From: Methylococcales bacterium | GTDB lineage: Bacteria > Pseudomonadota > Gammaproteobacteria > Methylococcales > Methylomonadaceae | DNA length: 13,270 bases | Assembly: GCA_009692395.1 (NCBI GenBank) | Contig: SHZG01000040.1 | Coordinates: 1 to 13,270 of the forward strand | Direction of reading: 5' to 3' | In this document: in pieces, positions 7,981 to 13,270 of the stretch | Layout of the letters: the number at the start of each line of letters is the position of its first letter | Position numbering within the stretch: position 1 is the first letter of the stretch | The notes under the pieces: generated by a model | Told to the model about the DNA's origin: nothing | The model's input: the letters and a program-made list of their open reading frames with translations, nothing else | Database searches by the model: none | Position numbers and translations under genes: made by a program

Positions 7981-8514
7981 TCACTGTAGCGTCTTTTGCA
8001 TTTGTTGAAGTTGGCCTCTAATAGAGCCGTCAATCACTCGGTCGCCCGCGCGGACTAAAACACCACCAATCAATGATTTATCGATGCTGACATTCATATT
8101 GACTTTCTTACCAAGGGTCTTTTCTAAAGTTGAAGCAAACTTAGGCTTTTCGTCTTTAGAAAACGCATAAGCGACAACGACTTCAACATTAACGTAACCT
8201 TCATCTTCTGTCTTGTAGATCTCGAAAAGCGTGGCAATGATGGAAATCAAGGTCAGCCGATTATTGTGAACCAGCAACTGGAGAAGATTTTCAGCTTCTT
8301 CACTTACCTGCCCTCGGCAAATATCCAACACGAATACTGTCAATGCTTGCTTATTCACTTTGGGATTATCGATGACCACAGAAATATCTTTATTACTGAG
8401 GACAGCCGACATAAACGCCAAATCTACCGACCATTTTTTAGTGGTCGCGGTTTCTTTGGCTCTTTTAAACACAGCTACCGCATAAGGTCTTGCCAATGTT
8501 GCCAATTCGCTCAT
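7981..8514 (-). CDS. atpH: ATP synthase F1 subunit delta
   Basis: Delta caps the alpha3-beta3 hexamer and joins it to the b2 peripheral stalk. The protein has 177 residues, the same as E. coli delta. The N-terminal helical bundle starts MSELATLARPYAVAVFKRA. The C-terminal part has the conserved pattern LEKTLGKKVNMNVSIDKSLIGGVLVRAGDRVIDGSIRGQLQ, given here as the family signature around residues 134-170, with IGG and GD-VIDGS the invariant parts. The ATG start is 5 nt after the atpF stop, and its ribosome-binding site (AGG) lies inside the end of atpF, so the two are likely translationally coupled. The GDRVIDGS end is typical of gammaproteobacterial delta. Confidence 0.96.
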   Translation of the reverse strand: MSELATLARPYAVAVFKRAKETATTKKWSVDLAFMSAVLSNKDISVVIDNPKVNKQALTVFVLDICRGQVSEEAENLLQLLVHNNRLTLISIIATLFEIYKTEDEGYVNVEVVVAYAFSKDEKPKFASTLEKTLGKKVNMNVSIDKSLIGGVLVRAGDRVIDGSIRGQLQQMQKTLQ

Positions 8515-8519
8515 ACTGC

Positions 8520-8993
8520 TTAACCTAGTTGATTAGAGACTTTACTGATAATGTCATGATGCTTGGCTTTATCAATTTCTGCACCCAGAATTTTTTCTGC
8601 GGCACTAAATGCTAAAGCGGCGACTTCTTGACGCAAATTTTCTCTTGCTTGGTGTATTTCTTGCTCAATCTGCGCTTTTGCTGCCAGAATCATTCTATCG
8701 CCCTCTTTCTTACCGAGGTCTTTCGATTCTTCAATCAGTTCATTAGCGCGTTTTTGTGCTAGGTTGACAATTTCGGCAGATTGATTTTTGGCTTCTTTGA
8801 TCACATTTTTAGCTTTTTTTTCAGCCAAGTGCATATTTTCTTGACCTTTTTCAGCCGCTGCCAAACCATCAGCAATTTTTTTCCGACGTTCTTCTAACGA
8901 GTCAAATAAAGGTGGCCAAATATACTTCATGGTAAACCACACCAGAAGTGTAAAGGTAATCATTTGCCCAATTAGAGTAGCATTGATGCTCAC
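8520..8993 (-). CDS. atpF: ATP synthase F0 subunit b
   Basis: Subunit b is the dimeric peripheral stalk that holds F1 against the membrane. The protein has 157 residues (E. coli 156). MSINATLIGQ leads into one transmembrane helix (about 8-25, MITFTLLVWFTMKYIW), then PPLFDSLEERRKKIADGL and a long charged coiled coil rich in Ala, Lys and Glu to residue 150. The start codon is GTG (8993), with GAGGA 7 nt upstream. The MxINATLIGQ start matches other gammaproteobacteria and no in-frame ATG is nearby, so GTG is secure. It lies between atpE (41-nt gap) and atpH (5-nt gap), the usual place. Confidence 0.96.
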   Translation of the reverse strand: MSINATLIGQMITFTLLVWFTMKYIWPPLFDSLEERRKKIADGLAAAEKGQENMHLAEKKAKNVIKEAKNQSAEIVNLAQKRANELIEESKDLGKKEGDRMILAAKAQIEQEIHQARENLRQEVAALAFSAAEKILGAEIDKAKHHDIISKVSNQLG

Positions 8994-9034
8994 GATGCGT
9001 TCCTCTTGTTGCTATTAAAATTAGACAGTTGGAA

Positions 9035-9322
9035 TTAACCCGCAGCTGCCGCTGTTACCGCAGACAAGAATGGGTTTGCGAAAGTAAAGAACAACGCCAA
9101 ACCAACACCAATCATCGTTACCGCATCTAATAAACCTGCAACAACAAACATTTTTACTTGTAGCATAGGTACCATCTCAGGTTGACGCGCCGCGCCTTCT
9201 AAGAATTTTCCGCCCAACAGACCGAAACCAATTGCTGTTCCTAACGCACCCATACCAAGAACCAGACCAACTGCAATAGCAGTCATGCCTTGTACATCAG
9301 CGATTAATCTTGCAATTTCCAT
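9035..9322 (-). CDS. atpE: ATP synthase F0 subunit c (proteolipid ring)
   Basis: Subunit c forms the rotating membrane ring that carries protons. The protein has 95 residues, longer than the 79 of E. coli, with an N-terminal stretch (MEIARLIADVQGM) and an Ala-rich tail. The first transmembrane hairpin helix is Gly-rich (AIAVGLVLGMGALGTAIGFG), the polar loop is ARQPE (45-49), and the second helix has the ion-binding acid D66 in VAGLLDAVTMIGVG. Asp at this site, without the Gln/Glu-Ser-Thr set of sodium-type rings, points to proton coupling. The ATG has the best ribosome-binding site of the operon (GGAGG, 5 nt), which fits the high copy number of c. Confidence 0.97.
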   Translation of the reverse strand: MEIARLIADVQGMTAIAVGLVLGMGALGTAIGFGLLGGKFLEGAARQPEMVPMLQVKMFVVAGLLDAVTMIGVGLALFFTFANPFLSAVTAAAAG

Positions 9323-9365
9323 GAAACCTCCAAACGGTTAATTTAAGTGATAAAAAATAAAACTA

Positions 9366-10139
9366 TTAATGATCTTCGTGTGCCATACTCAGGTAAACAA
9401 TCGTCAATACCATGAAAATAAACGCTTGAAGCGTAATGATTAAAATATGGAAAATCGCCCAAGGAAAACTCAGTACAGGTTGCAGATACCAAGGCAATAA
9501 AGCAATTAAAATAAAAATTAACTCACCTGCATATAAGTTACCAAATAAACGCAGTGCCAGTGAGATAGGCTTGGCAATTTCTTCGACTAATTTTAACAAC
9601 AAATTGAATGGTAATAACCAAGGGCCAAACGGTTGAAACATTAATTCTTTAGCGAAGCCCCAAGGGCCTTTTATTTTAATACTGTAAAAAATAATTAACA
9701 TAAATACTGAAATAGACATCGCAAAGGTGGCATTTAAATCGGTACTAGGCACGACACGCAAATACTCAAGACCCATCATTGAGCCAACCAATGGCAATAT
9801 ATCGACAGGGAATAAATCCATGAAGTTCCATAAGAATATCCAGCAAAAAATAGTCAGTGCTAACGGTGCAATTAATTGATTGCGTCCATGAAAGCTATCC
9901 TTTACTTGCTGATCTACAAATTCAATCAGCATTTCGGCAAAACCTTGTACTAAATTAGGTACGCCCGATGTCGCTTTCTCTGCGGCTGTTTTAAAAAACC
10001 AGAGAAACAATCCACCTAAAGCGGCCGAAAAAAACAAGGTATCCAGATGCAGTGTCCAAAAACCCTCACCAATGTGTAACGGCGTTAAATGGTGAATGAT
10101 ATAGCCAGTTGCGCCTTCGGCATGAGCTTCAGTAGCCAT
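9366..10139 (-). CDS. atpB: ATP synthase F0 subunit a
   Basis: Subunit a is the stationary membrane channel that passes protons to and from the c-ring. The protein has 257 residues (E. coli 271) with five or six hydrophobic segments. The essential Arg is R197 in LALRLFGNLYAGEL, preceded by LLKLVEEIAKPISL. FMDLFPVD near 107-113 is another family motif. The C-terminal helix has LQAFIFMVLTIVYL. The ATG start has GAGAGGA about 4 nt upstream and lies 27 nt after the atpI stop. No signal peptide is present, as is normal for this integral membrane protein. Confidence 0.97.
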   Translation of the reverse strand: MATEAHAEGATGYIIHHLTPLHIGEGFWTLHLDTLFFSAALGGLFLWFFKTAAEKATSGVPNLVQGFAEMLIEFVDQQVKDSFHGRNQLIAPLALTIFCWIFLWNFMDLFPVDILPLVGSMMGLEYLRVVPSTDLNATFAMSISVFMLIIFYSIKIKGPWGFAKELMFQPFGPWLLPFNLLLKLVEEIAKPISLALRLFGNLYAGELIFILIALLPWYLQPVLSFPWAIFHILIITLQAFIFMVLTIVYLSMAHEDH

Positions 10140-10166
10140 CGTTCCTCTCTTTGAAAAATAATAATG

Positions 10167-10526
10167 TCAACGCATCAATAATGCGAACCAAAAAACTGAT
10201 AACGCCGCCATATAGCTGACTAACAGTGGTAATATTTGTATGTTTGAGACTTGAAAAATCATGATAAACAGCGCGGCAGTCAATAACAACTTGCCTGATT
10301 CACCCGCATAAAAAGAATTAACGATTTTTCTAGCTTCTTGCCCCGCTGACCTGTGTATTCGCAGTGCGAAATACAGGTTAGGAATAAAAGCAGCCGTGCC
10401 ACCTAAAACCGCAGATAAGGCTTGTTGCCCCCCACCTGTAATGGCAAAGCCAGCAGTGACAATGAGTATAATCAACACTTGATAACTCAGTATCTTAACG
10501 ACAGTAGAGTATTTTCCATCTGTCAT
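10167..10526 (-). CDS. atpI: ATP synthase subunit I (AtpI)
   Basis: AtpI is a small membrane protein encoded first in many atp operons. It is not part of the final enzyme and is thought to help c-ring assembly or Mg2+ supply. From ATG 10526 the protein has 119 residues with four hydrophobic segments: about 13-30 (ILSYQVLIILIVTAGFAI), 37-55 (ALSAVLGGTAAFIPNLYFA), 78-95 (GKLLLTAALFIMIFQV) and 97-117. FIPNLYFA and FYAGESGKLLLTA are typical of gammaproteobacterial AtpI. An in-frame TTG at 10538 would add four residues, but GGAGAG lies 5 nt before ATG 10526 and fixes the start. It is weakly conserved; the call rests on topology, motifs and place. Confidence 0.92.
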   Translation of the reverse strand: MTDGKYSTVVKILSYQVLIILIVTAGFAITGGGQQALSAVLGGTAAFIPNLYFALRIHRSAGQEARKIVNSFYAGESGKLLLTAALFIMIFQVSNIQILPLLVSYMAALSVFWFALLMR

Positions 10527-10554
10527 ACGACTCTCCAAACATAATAGTTTGAGG

Positions 10555-10583
10555 ATTATAGCTATCGAACCCGATTAAATCAA
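10555..10583 (-). promoter_or_regulatory. Sigma70-type promoter of the atp operon
   Basis: On the minus strand TTGATT (10578-10583; 4 of 6 to consensus) and a perfect TATAAT (10555-10560) are separated by 17 nt, 28 nt ahead of the atpI ATG. This is the best promoter in the window and lies in the only sizeable gap before the atp genes. An imperfect inverted repeat (ACTTCACCA / TGGATAAGT, 10585-10607) lies just upstream of the -35 box; its role is unknown. Confidence 0.8.
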
Positions 10584-10639
10584 GACTTCACCATTCTCTG
10601 GATAAGTGTCTTTAAAATACAATAATTTCCCGCAATGGC

Positions 10640-11407
10640 TTAAACCGCTGTTTGCGCCGCTGTCAATGTCTTAAACAACTGAGTATTCTTAGGAATCAGC
10701 GCGTAATCACACAGTGTAATAAACGGCGCATCGGTTCTACTATCACCTGCACCAAAGGTTAATAAATCTGGATACTCACGTTTGTATTGTGCTAATAAAT
10801 AACTCACCGCATCTTCTTTATTAATTATTTTCGGCAACACGGCGAGATTATTACCGTTGATATGCCAATACAAACTGCCATCGAGAATACTGGGATGGGG
10901 TTTAATCACAGCATCAAGTAACTTTTTGAGGGTGGTTTCAATGCGGTCTTCGTGTTTAATATAGCCATACCAAGTAACCGAAAAATCATTGACTAAGCGA
11001 GGCTTAAAGCCTTGCTGTTGTTGGCAATAGCTCTCAATCTCTGCCCATAAGTCGAAGAATTTTTCATGATAAATGGGTAAGGCTTGCATCATCCGCGCCA
11101 TCCATACTTCATCCACTTGCCGCTGTTTGTCTAAAATAACCGCGCCGTGATTAATTACCGCTTCTTCTTGAAACGGCAAGGTACAACGTCCAAAGGCATG
11201 AACATCACGCGCTGTCACAGGCACGATTTTAAAACCTTGCGATAGCCAATCCCAGAGCCATTGCTGTTTATGGGTAGCGAAAGAATTGGGCGTGCCGTCG
11301 GGTAAAGTCGCCCGCATTTGCAGCCGTGGATCATCCGCGCCAAATTCACATTTTCGTTTGGTTTGAAACAGAGTGTCATCAAGGTCTAAAAAAATGTAGC
11401 GTTGCAT
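10640..11407 (-). CDS. HAD-superfamily phosphatase-like protein of Ter-type cluster
   Basis: The protein has 255 residues from ATG 11407 and all four HAD motifs: DLDDT (8-12, nucleophile D8 and acid D10), T65 in IVPVTARD, K197 in INKEDAV, and GDSRTDAPFI (221-230) for Mg2+. INHGAVI and a cap between motifs II and III give the Cof-like C2 layout. HAD enzymes of this kind usually remove phosphate from small metabolites. It overlaps the 3' end of the PRTase-TRSP gene by 29 bp, so the two are translated from one message; a TTG 24 nt upstream is a less likely start. The same pair occurs in the biosynthetic arm of Ter systems, where it is proposed to make a nucleotide-like product. The substrate is unknown. 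No terminator lies between it and the atp promoter. Confidence 0.82.
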   Translation of the reverse strand: MQRYIFLDLDDTLFQTKRKCEFGADDPRLQMRATLPDGTPNSFATHKQQWLWDWLSQGFKIVPVTARDVHAFGRCTLPFQEEAVINHGAVILDKQRQVDEVWMARMMQALPIYHEKFFDLWAEIESYCQQQQGFKPRLVNDFSVTWYGYIKHEDRIETTLKKLLDAVIKPHPSILDGSLYWHINGNNLAVLPKIINKEDAVSYLLAQYKREYPDLLTFGAGDSRTDAPFITLCDYALIPKNTQLFKTLTAAQTAV

Positions 11408-12560
11408 AAGAGGCGTTGGGAGTGAGTTCAAAGTGTGCGCTGATTGCGTTCCAGTCGTGGAGTAATTTAAGCAATGGCGCGTTTAATGGGGTTTCGTGAC
11501 ACAGAATAATTTCGCGGTAATCAGCGGGATTCATGTTGTAAATGAAGTTGTTAATACCGTCTTCGTAGTTATCTTCAAACTGACAGATTAAGGCGATTTC
11601 ATTACCCAAATGAATCGGGGAGCGCGTGGTGCTTTGCACTTTGACATTCACGCCTTGCGCGGCGAGTTCGCGTCCTAACAAATACGCAGGGCTGTTACAT
11701 TCGCCTGTGCCTAATACTAAAATCGGGCGGTTATCTTGCTTAGTGGTTTTAAAATGCGGTTTTGGATCAGCGTGTAAAGCCACAGGTTCAGTCATGCCTA
11801 ACCGCCCGTGCCATGCCAACAAATGTTTTTTACACGCATTATTGCTGGAGGCATTGACAGTAATTGCATCAATCGCCGCGTTATAGCTGTCAGTAAAATT
11901 CAATAAACCTTGGCGAAAACAAAGCCACTCAACCGCAACGCCTGATTCGTCTTCTAAATATGCACGGTCATCGGGATGGGCAAAATTAACCAGACTGACA
12001 ATAAACACTTTGCGCAACTTAGGATTCACTTTTTGATACGCTTGAATCAGCCGTAAAAACGTTCTGCCCGTGCTGATTTCATCATCGATTAACACCAGCG
12101 TATCTGCCGTTAAAAATCGCTGTTTATACGCTGGCTCAGTCGGATAGTACAAGAAAAAGTCAGTCGCATGACTGTGGGCTTCTTCAAATTCCAAGCGTTC
12201 AGTGTCCGCTAAATGATAGCGCGTGGTTTGCATAAATAACGCGTTTTGCAAACCCTCACGGTGCGCCGCTTCAAATACGCCATAACCCAAGCCTGTCGCG
12301 GTTTCTGCCATGCCTATCCATAAGGAACTATCACCCGCGCCGCTGTTTAACACCAATCGCGCTAAGGCTCGATAAGACCAGCTCATCATTTTCGGCGTGA
12401 CAGGGTAATGTTTAGCCAACACTTTACTGACTAATAAAAACTTACGTTTGCTACTGACACGCGCCGCAAAACCTAATAAACGATTCAGCGGCACACGTCC
12501 CGCTTCAAGTTCAAGTTGTAGTGTGCCTGTCTCTAATTGAATAGTTACTAATTTTTTCAT
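11379..12560 (-). CDS. Phosphoribosyltransferase with C-terminal TRSP domain (Ter-associated)
   Basis: The protein has 393 residues from ATG 12560. The N-terminal half is a phosphoribosyltransferase fold with the PRPP loop LVLIDDEISTGRTF (155-168; acids D159, D160, E161). The C-terminal half is a Rossmann-like domain with LVLGTGECNSPAYLLGREL (281-299) and the literal motif TRSP (312-315) that names the TRSP domain. PRTase_2 plus TRSP is the architecture known from Ter (tellurium/stress) clusters, where it is proposed to act with a HAD and an ATP-grasp enzyme to make a ribonucleoside-like compound; the reaction has not been seen here. The frame extends to a GTG at 12590, but ATG 12560 overlaps the TGA of the upstream frame as ATGA and gives the natural MKKLVTIQLE start. 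No clear ribosome-binding site is seen, so coupling is likely. Confidence 0.85.
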   Translation of the reverse strand: MKKLVTIQLETGTLQLELEAGRVPLNRLLGFAARVSSKRKFLLVSKVLAKHYPVTPKMMSWSYRALARLVLNSGAGDSSLWIGMAETATGLGYGVFEAAHREGLQNALFMQTTRYHLADTERLEFEEAHSHATDFFLYYPTEPAYKQRFLTADTLVLIDDEISTGRTFLRLIQAYQKVNPKLRKVFIVSLVNFAHPDDRAYLEDESGVAVEWLCFRQGLLNFTDSYNAAIDAITVNASSNNACKKHLLAWHGRLGMTEPVALHADPKPHFKTTKQDNRPILVLGTGECNSPAYLLGRELAAQGVNVKVQSTTRSPIHLGNEIALICQFEDNYEDGINNFIYNMNPADYREIILCHETPLNAPLLKLLHDWNAISAHFELTPNASYATLHFFRP

Positions 12561-12886
12561 GTTAAAAGATTCATAAAGGGTGCTAACCACTGTAATACAG
12601 TGGCTTTAAGCGCGATAAAGGAAAGGGAACTGGCTCTTAGCATACCAACGACACCAACTAAAATCCAAAATACATTCAGTAAGGTATAGGCTTGGTCTTT
12701 TTTGAGTATGGCACACTAAGAAAGTATTACGGCATCGACCGTATTAAATGCCCAGACAAACAAAAATGGGCTATCCGCGCCCATCCAGCTCACCAGCGAG
12801 AAACTAAAAATTCGCATCATGACACCCAGCATTTCAATTTGGCGAATGTAGCTATAAACGAAGGAATTTATGTTGATGAGGGACAT
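12557..12886 (-). pseudogene. Small multi-pass membrane protein gene interrupted by in-frame TAG
   Basis: From ATG 12886 the frame reads MSLINI...FVYSYIRQIEMLGVMM, a hydrophobic segment, then SPFLFVWAFNTVDAVILS. It meets TAG at codon 57 (12716-12718). The same frame continues with CAILKKDQAYTLLNVFWILVGVVGML and another hydrophobic stretch to TGA 12557-12559, 109 residues in all. Both sides of the TAG look like one membrane protein with three or four helices. A TGG-to-TAG change (Trp before Cys-Ala) would explain it, as Trp fits this setting. The frame ends as ATGA with the PRTase start, as cotranslated genes do. I do not recognise a named family. No ribosome-binding site precedes ATG 12886, so the true start may have been lost with the sequence to the right. 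A sequencing error remains possible. Confidence 0.6.
12587..12603. repeat. Perfect 17-bp palindrome ahead of the PRTase-TRSP gene
   Basis: CCACTGTA-A-TACAGTGG is a perfect inverted repeat of two 8-bp arms around one base. It lies 27 nt upstream of the PRTase-TRSP ATG, inside the last third of the interrupted membrane-protein frame. A symmetrical site like this is the right size for a dimeric regulator; as RNA it would make only a short hairpin. No T-run follows. Confidence 0.5.
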
Positions 12887-12926
12887 TGTTCAAAATTTTA
12901 TAGACTGAATCAGACTATTCATTGTG

Positions 12927-13124
12927 CTAAGGAAAATAACGATACATTTCTTTTCTGTGCAAGAATCGAATAATTATAACGGTGTCATTTTCAAGTTTTA
13001 AGCCAATTAGATAATCACCGATTCTAATTCGATAATAGTTTTGTGCAGAGTTTTTGAGTTTTTTAACATGAGCAATAGAATTTAAGGAATCTGCTAATTC
13101 AATTTGTTCGATAACACCTTTAAC
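12927..13124 (-). pseudogene. RelE/ParE-family toxin, N-terminally truncated by an IS
   Basis: This frame runs from the IS boundary (TGA at 13125-13127) to TAG 12927-12929 and gives 65 residues: ...VIEQIELADSLNSIAHVKKLKNS, then NYYRIRIGDYLIGLKLEND and VIIIRFLHRKEMYRYFP. The YYRIRIGDY and RFLHRKEIYRYFP blocks are the hallmark of one RelE/ParE toxin subfamily of type II toxin-antitoxin systems. Those toxins are about 85-90 residues, so some 20-25 N-terminal residues with the start codon are missing and no start is left. The antitoxin gene, normally just upstream, would lie beyond the IS and is not in the window. Toxins of this fold act on mRNA at the ribosome or on gyrase; which applies here cannot be told. 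It is likely inactive. Confidence 0.78.
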
Positions 13125-13143
13125 TCACACGATTACCCACAAC
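13124..13143 (-). mobile_element. Probable end of the IS4-type element
   Basis: Between the transposase stop (13144-13146) and the first toxin codon lies CTCACACGATTACCCACAA (from 13124), a likely terminal inverted repeat. Toxin homology stops here too. The other end is outside the window, so the repeat and the target duplication cannot be checked. Confidence 0.45.
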
Positions 13144-13270
13144 TCAATCAGAGTTAGCATAAACCGCCCTAGCGATTTCGATACCGAAAGCGTAATGCCT
13201 GACTTTTTCCATGCCTTCCCATAAGGTTTTAGCACCTGGGAAGCCATCACTTTTTCTACCTAAGAAGCCG
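13144..13270 (-). pseudogene. IS4-family transposase, C-terminal fragment (cut by window edge)
   Basis: A frame enters from the right edge and ends at TGA 13144-13146, giving 41 residues. It starts GFLGRKSDGFPGAKTLWEGM, which matches the conserved C-terminal block GGFLGRK-DGEPG-KTLWRG of IS4-group (Tn5-like) DDE transposases. Phe stands where most relatives have Glu in DGEPG. The tail VRHYAFGIEIARAVYANSD ends normally for the family. The catalytic part is outside the window, so completeness cannot be judged. Its position directly next to the truncated toxin shows that the element interrupts that gene. Confidence 0.75.

Noticed and set aside
7965..8033. N-terminal extension of atpA into atpH
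   Set aside because: The extra 23 codons overlap atpH, have no similarity to alpha subunits, and ATG 7964 has its own ribosome-binding site and gives the normal 513 residues.
10585..10607. Inverted repeat ACTTCACCA / TGGATAAGT as terminator of the HAD gene
   Set aside because: The stem has two mismatches in nine and no T-run on the minus strand; it sits next to the -35 box instead.
12692..12973. Plus-strand open frame of 93 codons
   Set aside because: It covers the membrane-protein frame and the toxin end on the other strand, both of which have recognisable protein character. Its own translation has no family motif and no ribosome-binding site.

Overview
The window looks like chromosome from a moderately low-GC gammaproteobacterium. 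Methylococcales or Thiotrichales relatives fit best, but that is inference from gene order, protein style and IS content; no rRNA or other marker gene is present. Its core is a complete F-type ATP synthase operon in the Escherichia coli order, atpI-B-E-F-H-A-G-D-C, followed by glmU and glmS. Every intact gene lies on the minus strand, so transcription runs from high to low coordinates.

Layout from right to left, the direction of transcription. (1) 12887-13270 is an IS scar: the C-terminal end of an IS4-type transposase, then a RelE/ParE-family toxin gene that has lost its N-terminal part at the IS boundary. (2) 10640-12886 is an accessory cluster. It starts with a small membrane-protein gene interrupted by an in-frame TAG, which overlaps by ATGA a gene for a phosphoribosyltransferase with a C-terminal TRSP domain. 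That gene in turn overlaps a HAD-family phosphatase gene. PRTase-TRSP plus HAD is the signature pair of the biosynthetic part of the Ter (tellurium/stress) systems, but no TerD/TerC protein or ATP-grasp enzyme is in view. (3) 3652-10526 is the atp operon, with a near-consensus sigma70 promoter (TTGATT-17-TATAAT) just before atpI and a strong intrinsic terminator after atpC. (4) 353-3554 is glmU-glmS, tightly coupled (1-nt gap) and ended by a second hairpin. (5) 1-285 is the N-terminal stub of a leucine-rich-repeat protein, cut by the end of an IS630-family element whose transposase C-terminus runs the opposite way.

Function: the atp genes encode all eight subunits of a proton-coupled ATP synthase plus the assembly/accessory protein AtpI. 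GlmS and GlmU make glucosamine-6-phosphate and UDP-N-acetylglucosamine for peptidoglycan and LPS. All catalytic residues checked are intact, so this housekeeping core should be functional. The flanks show IS insertion and gene decay. The least explained part is the PRTase-TRSP/HAD pair with its broken membrane-protein partner. I see no tRNA, rRNA, CRISPR array or replication origin.
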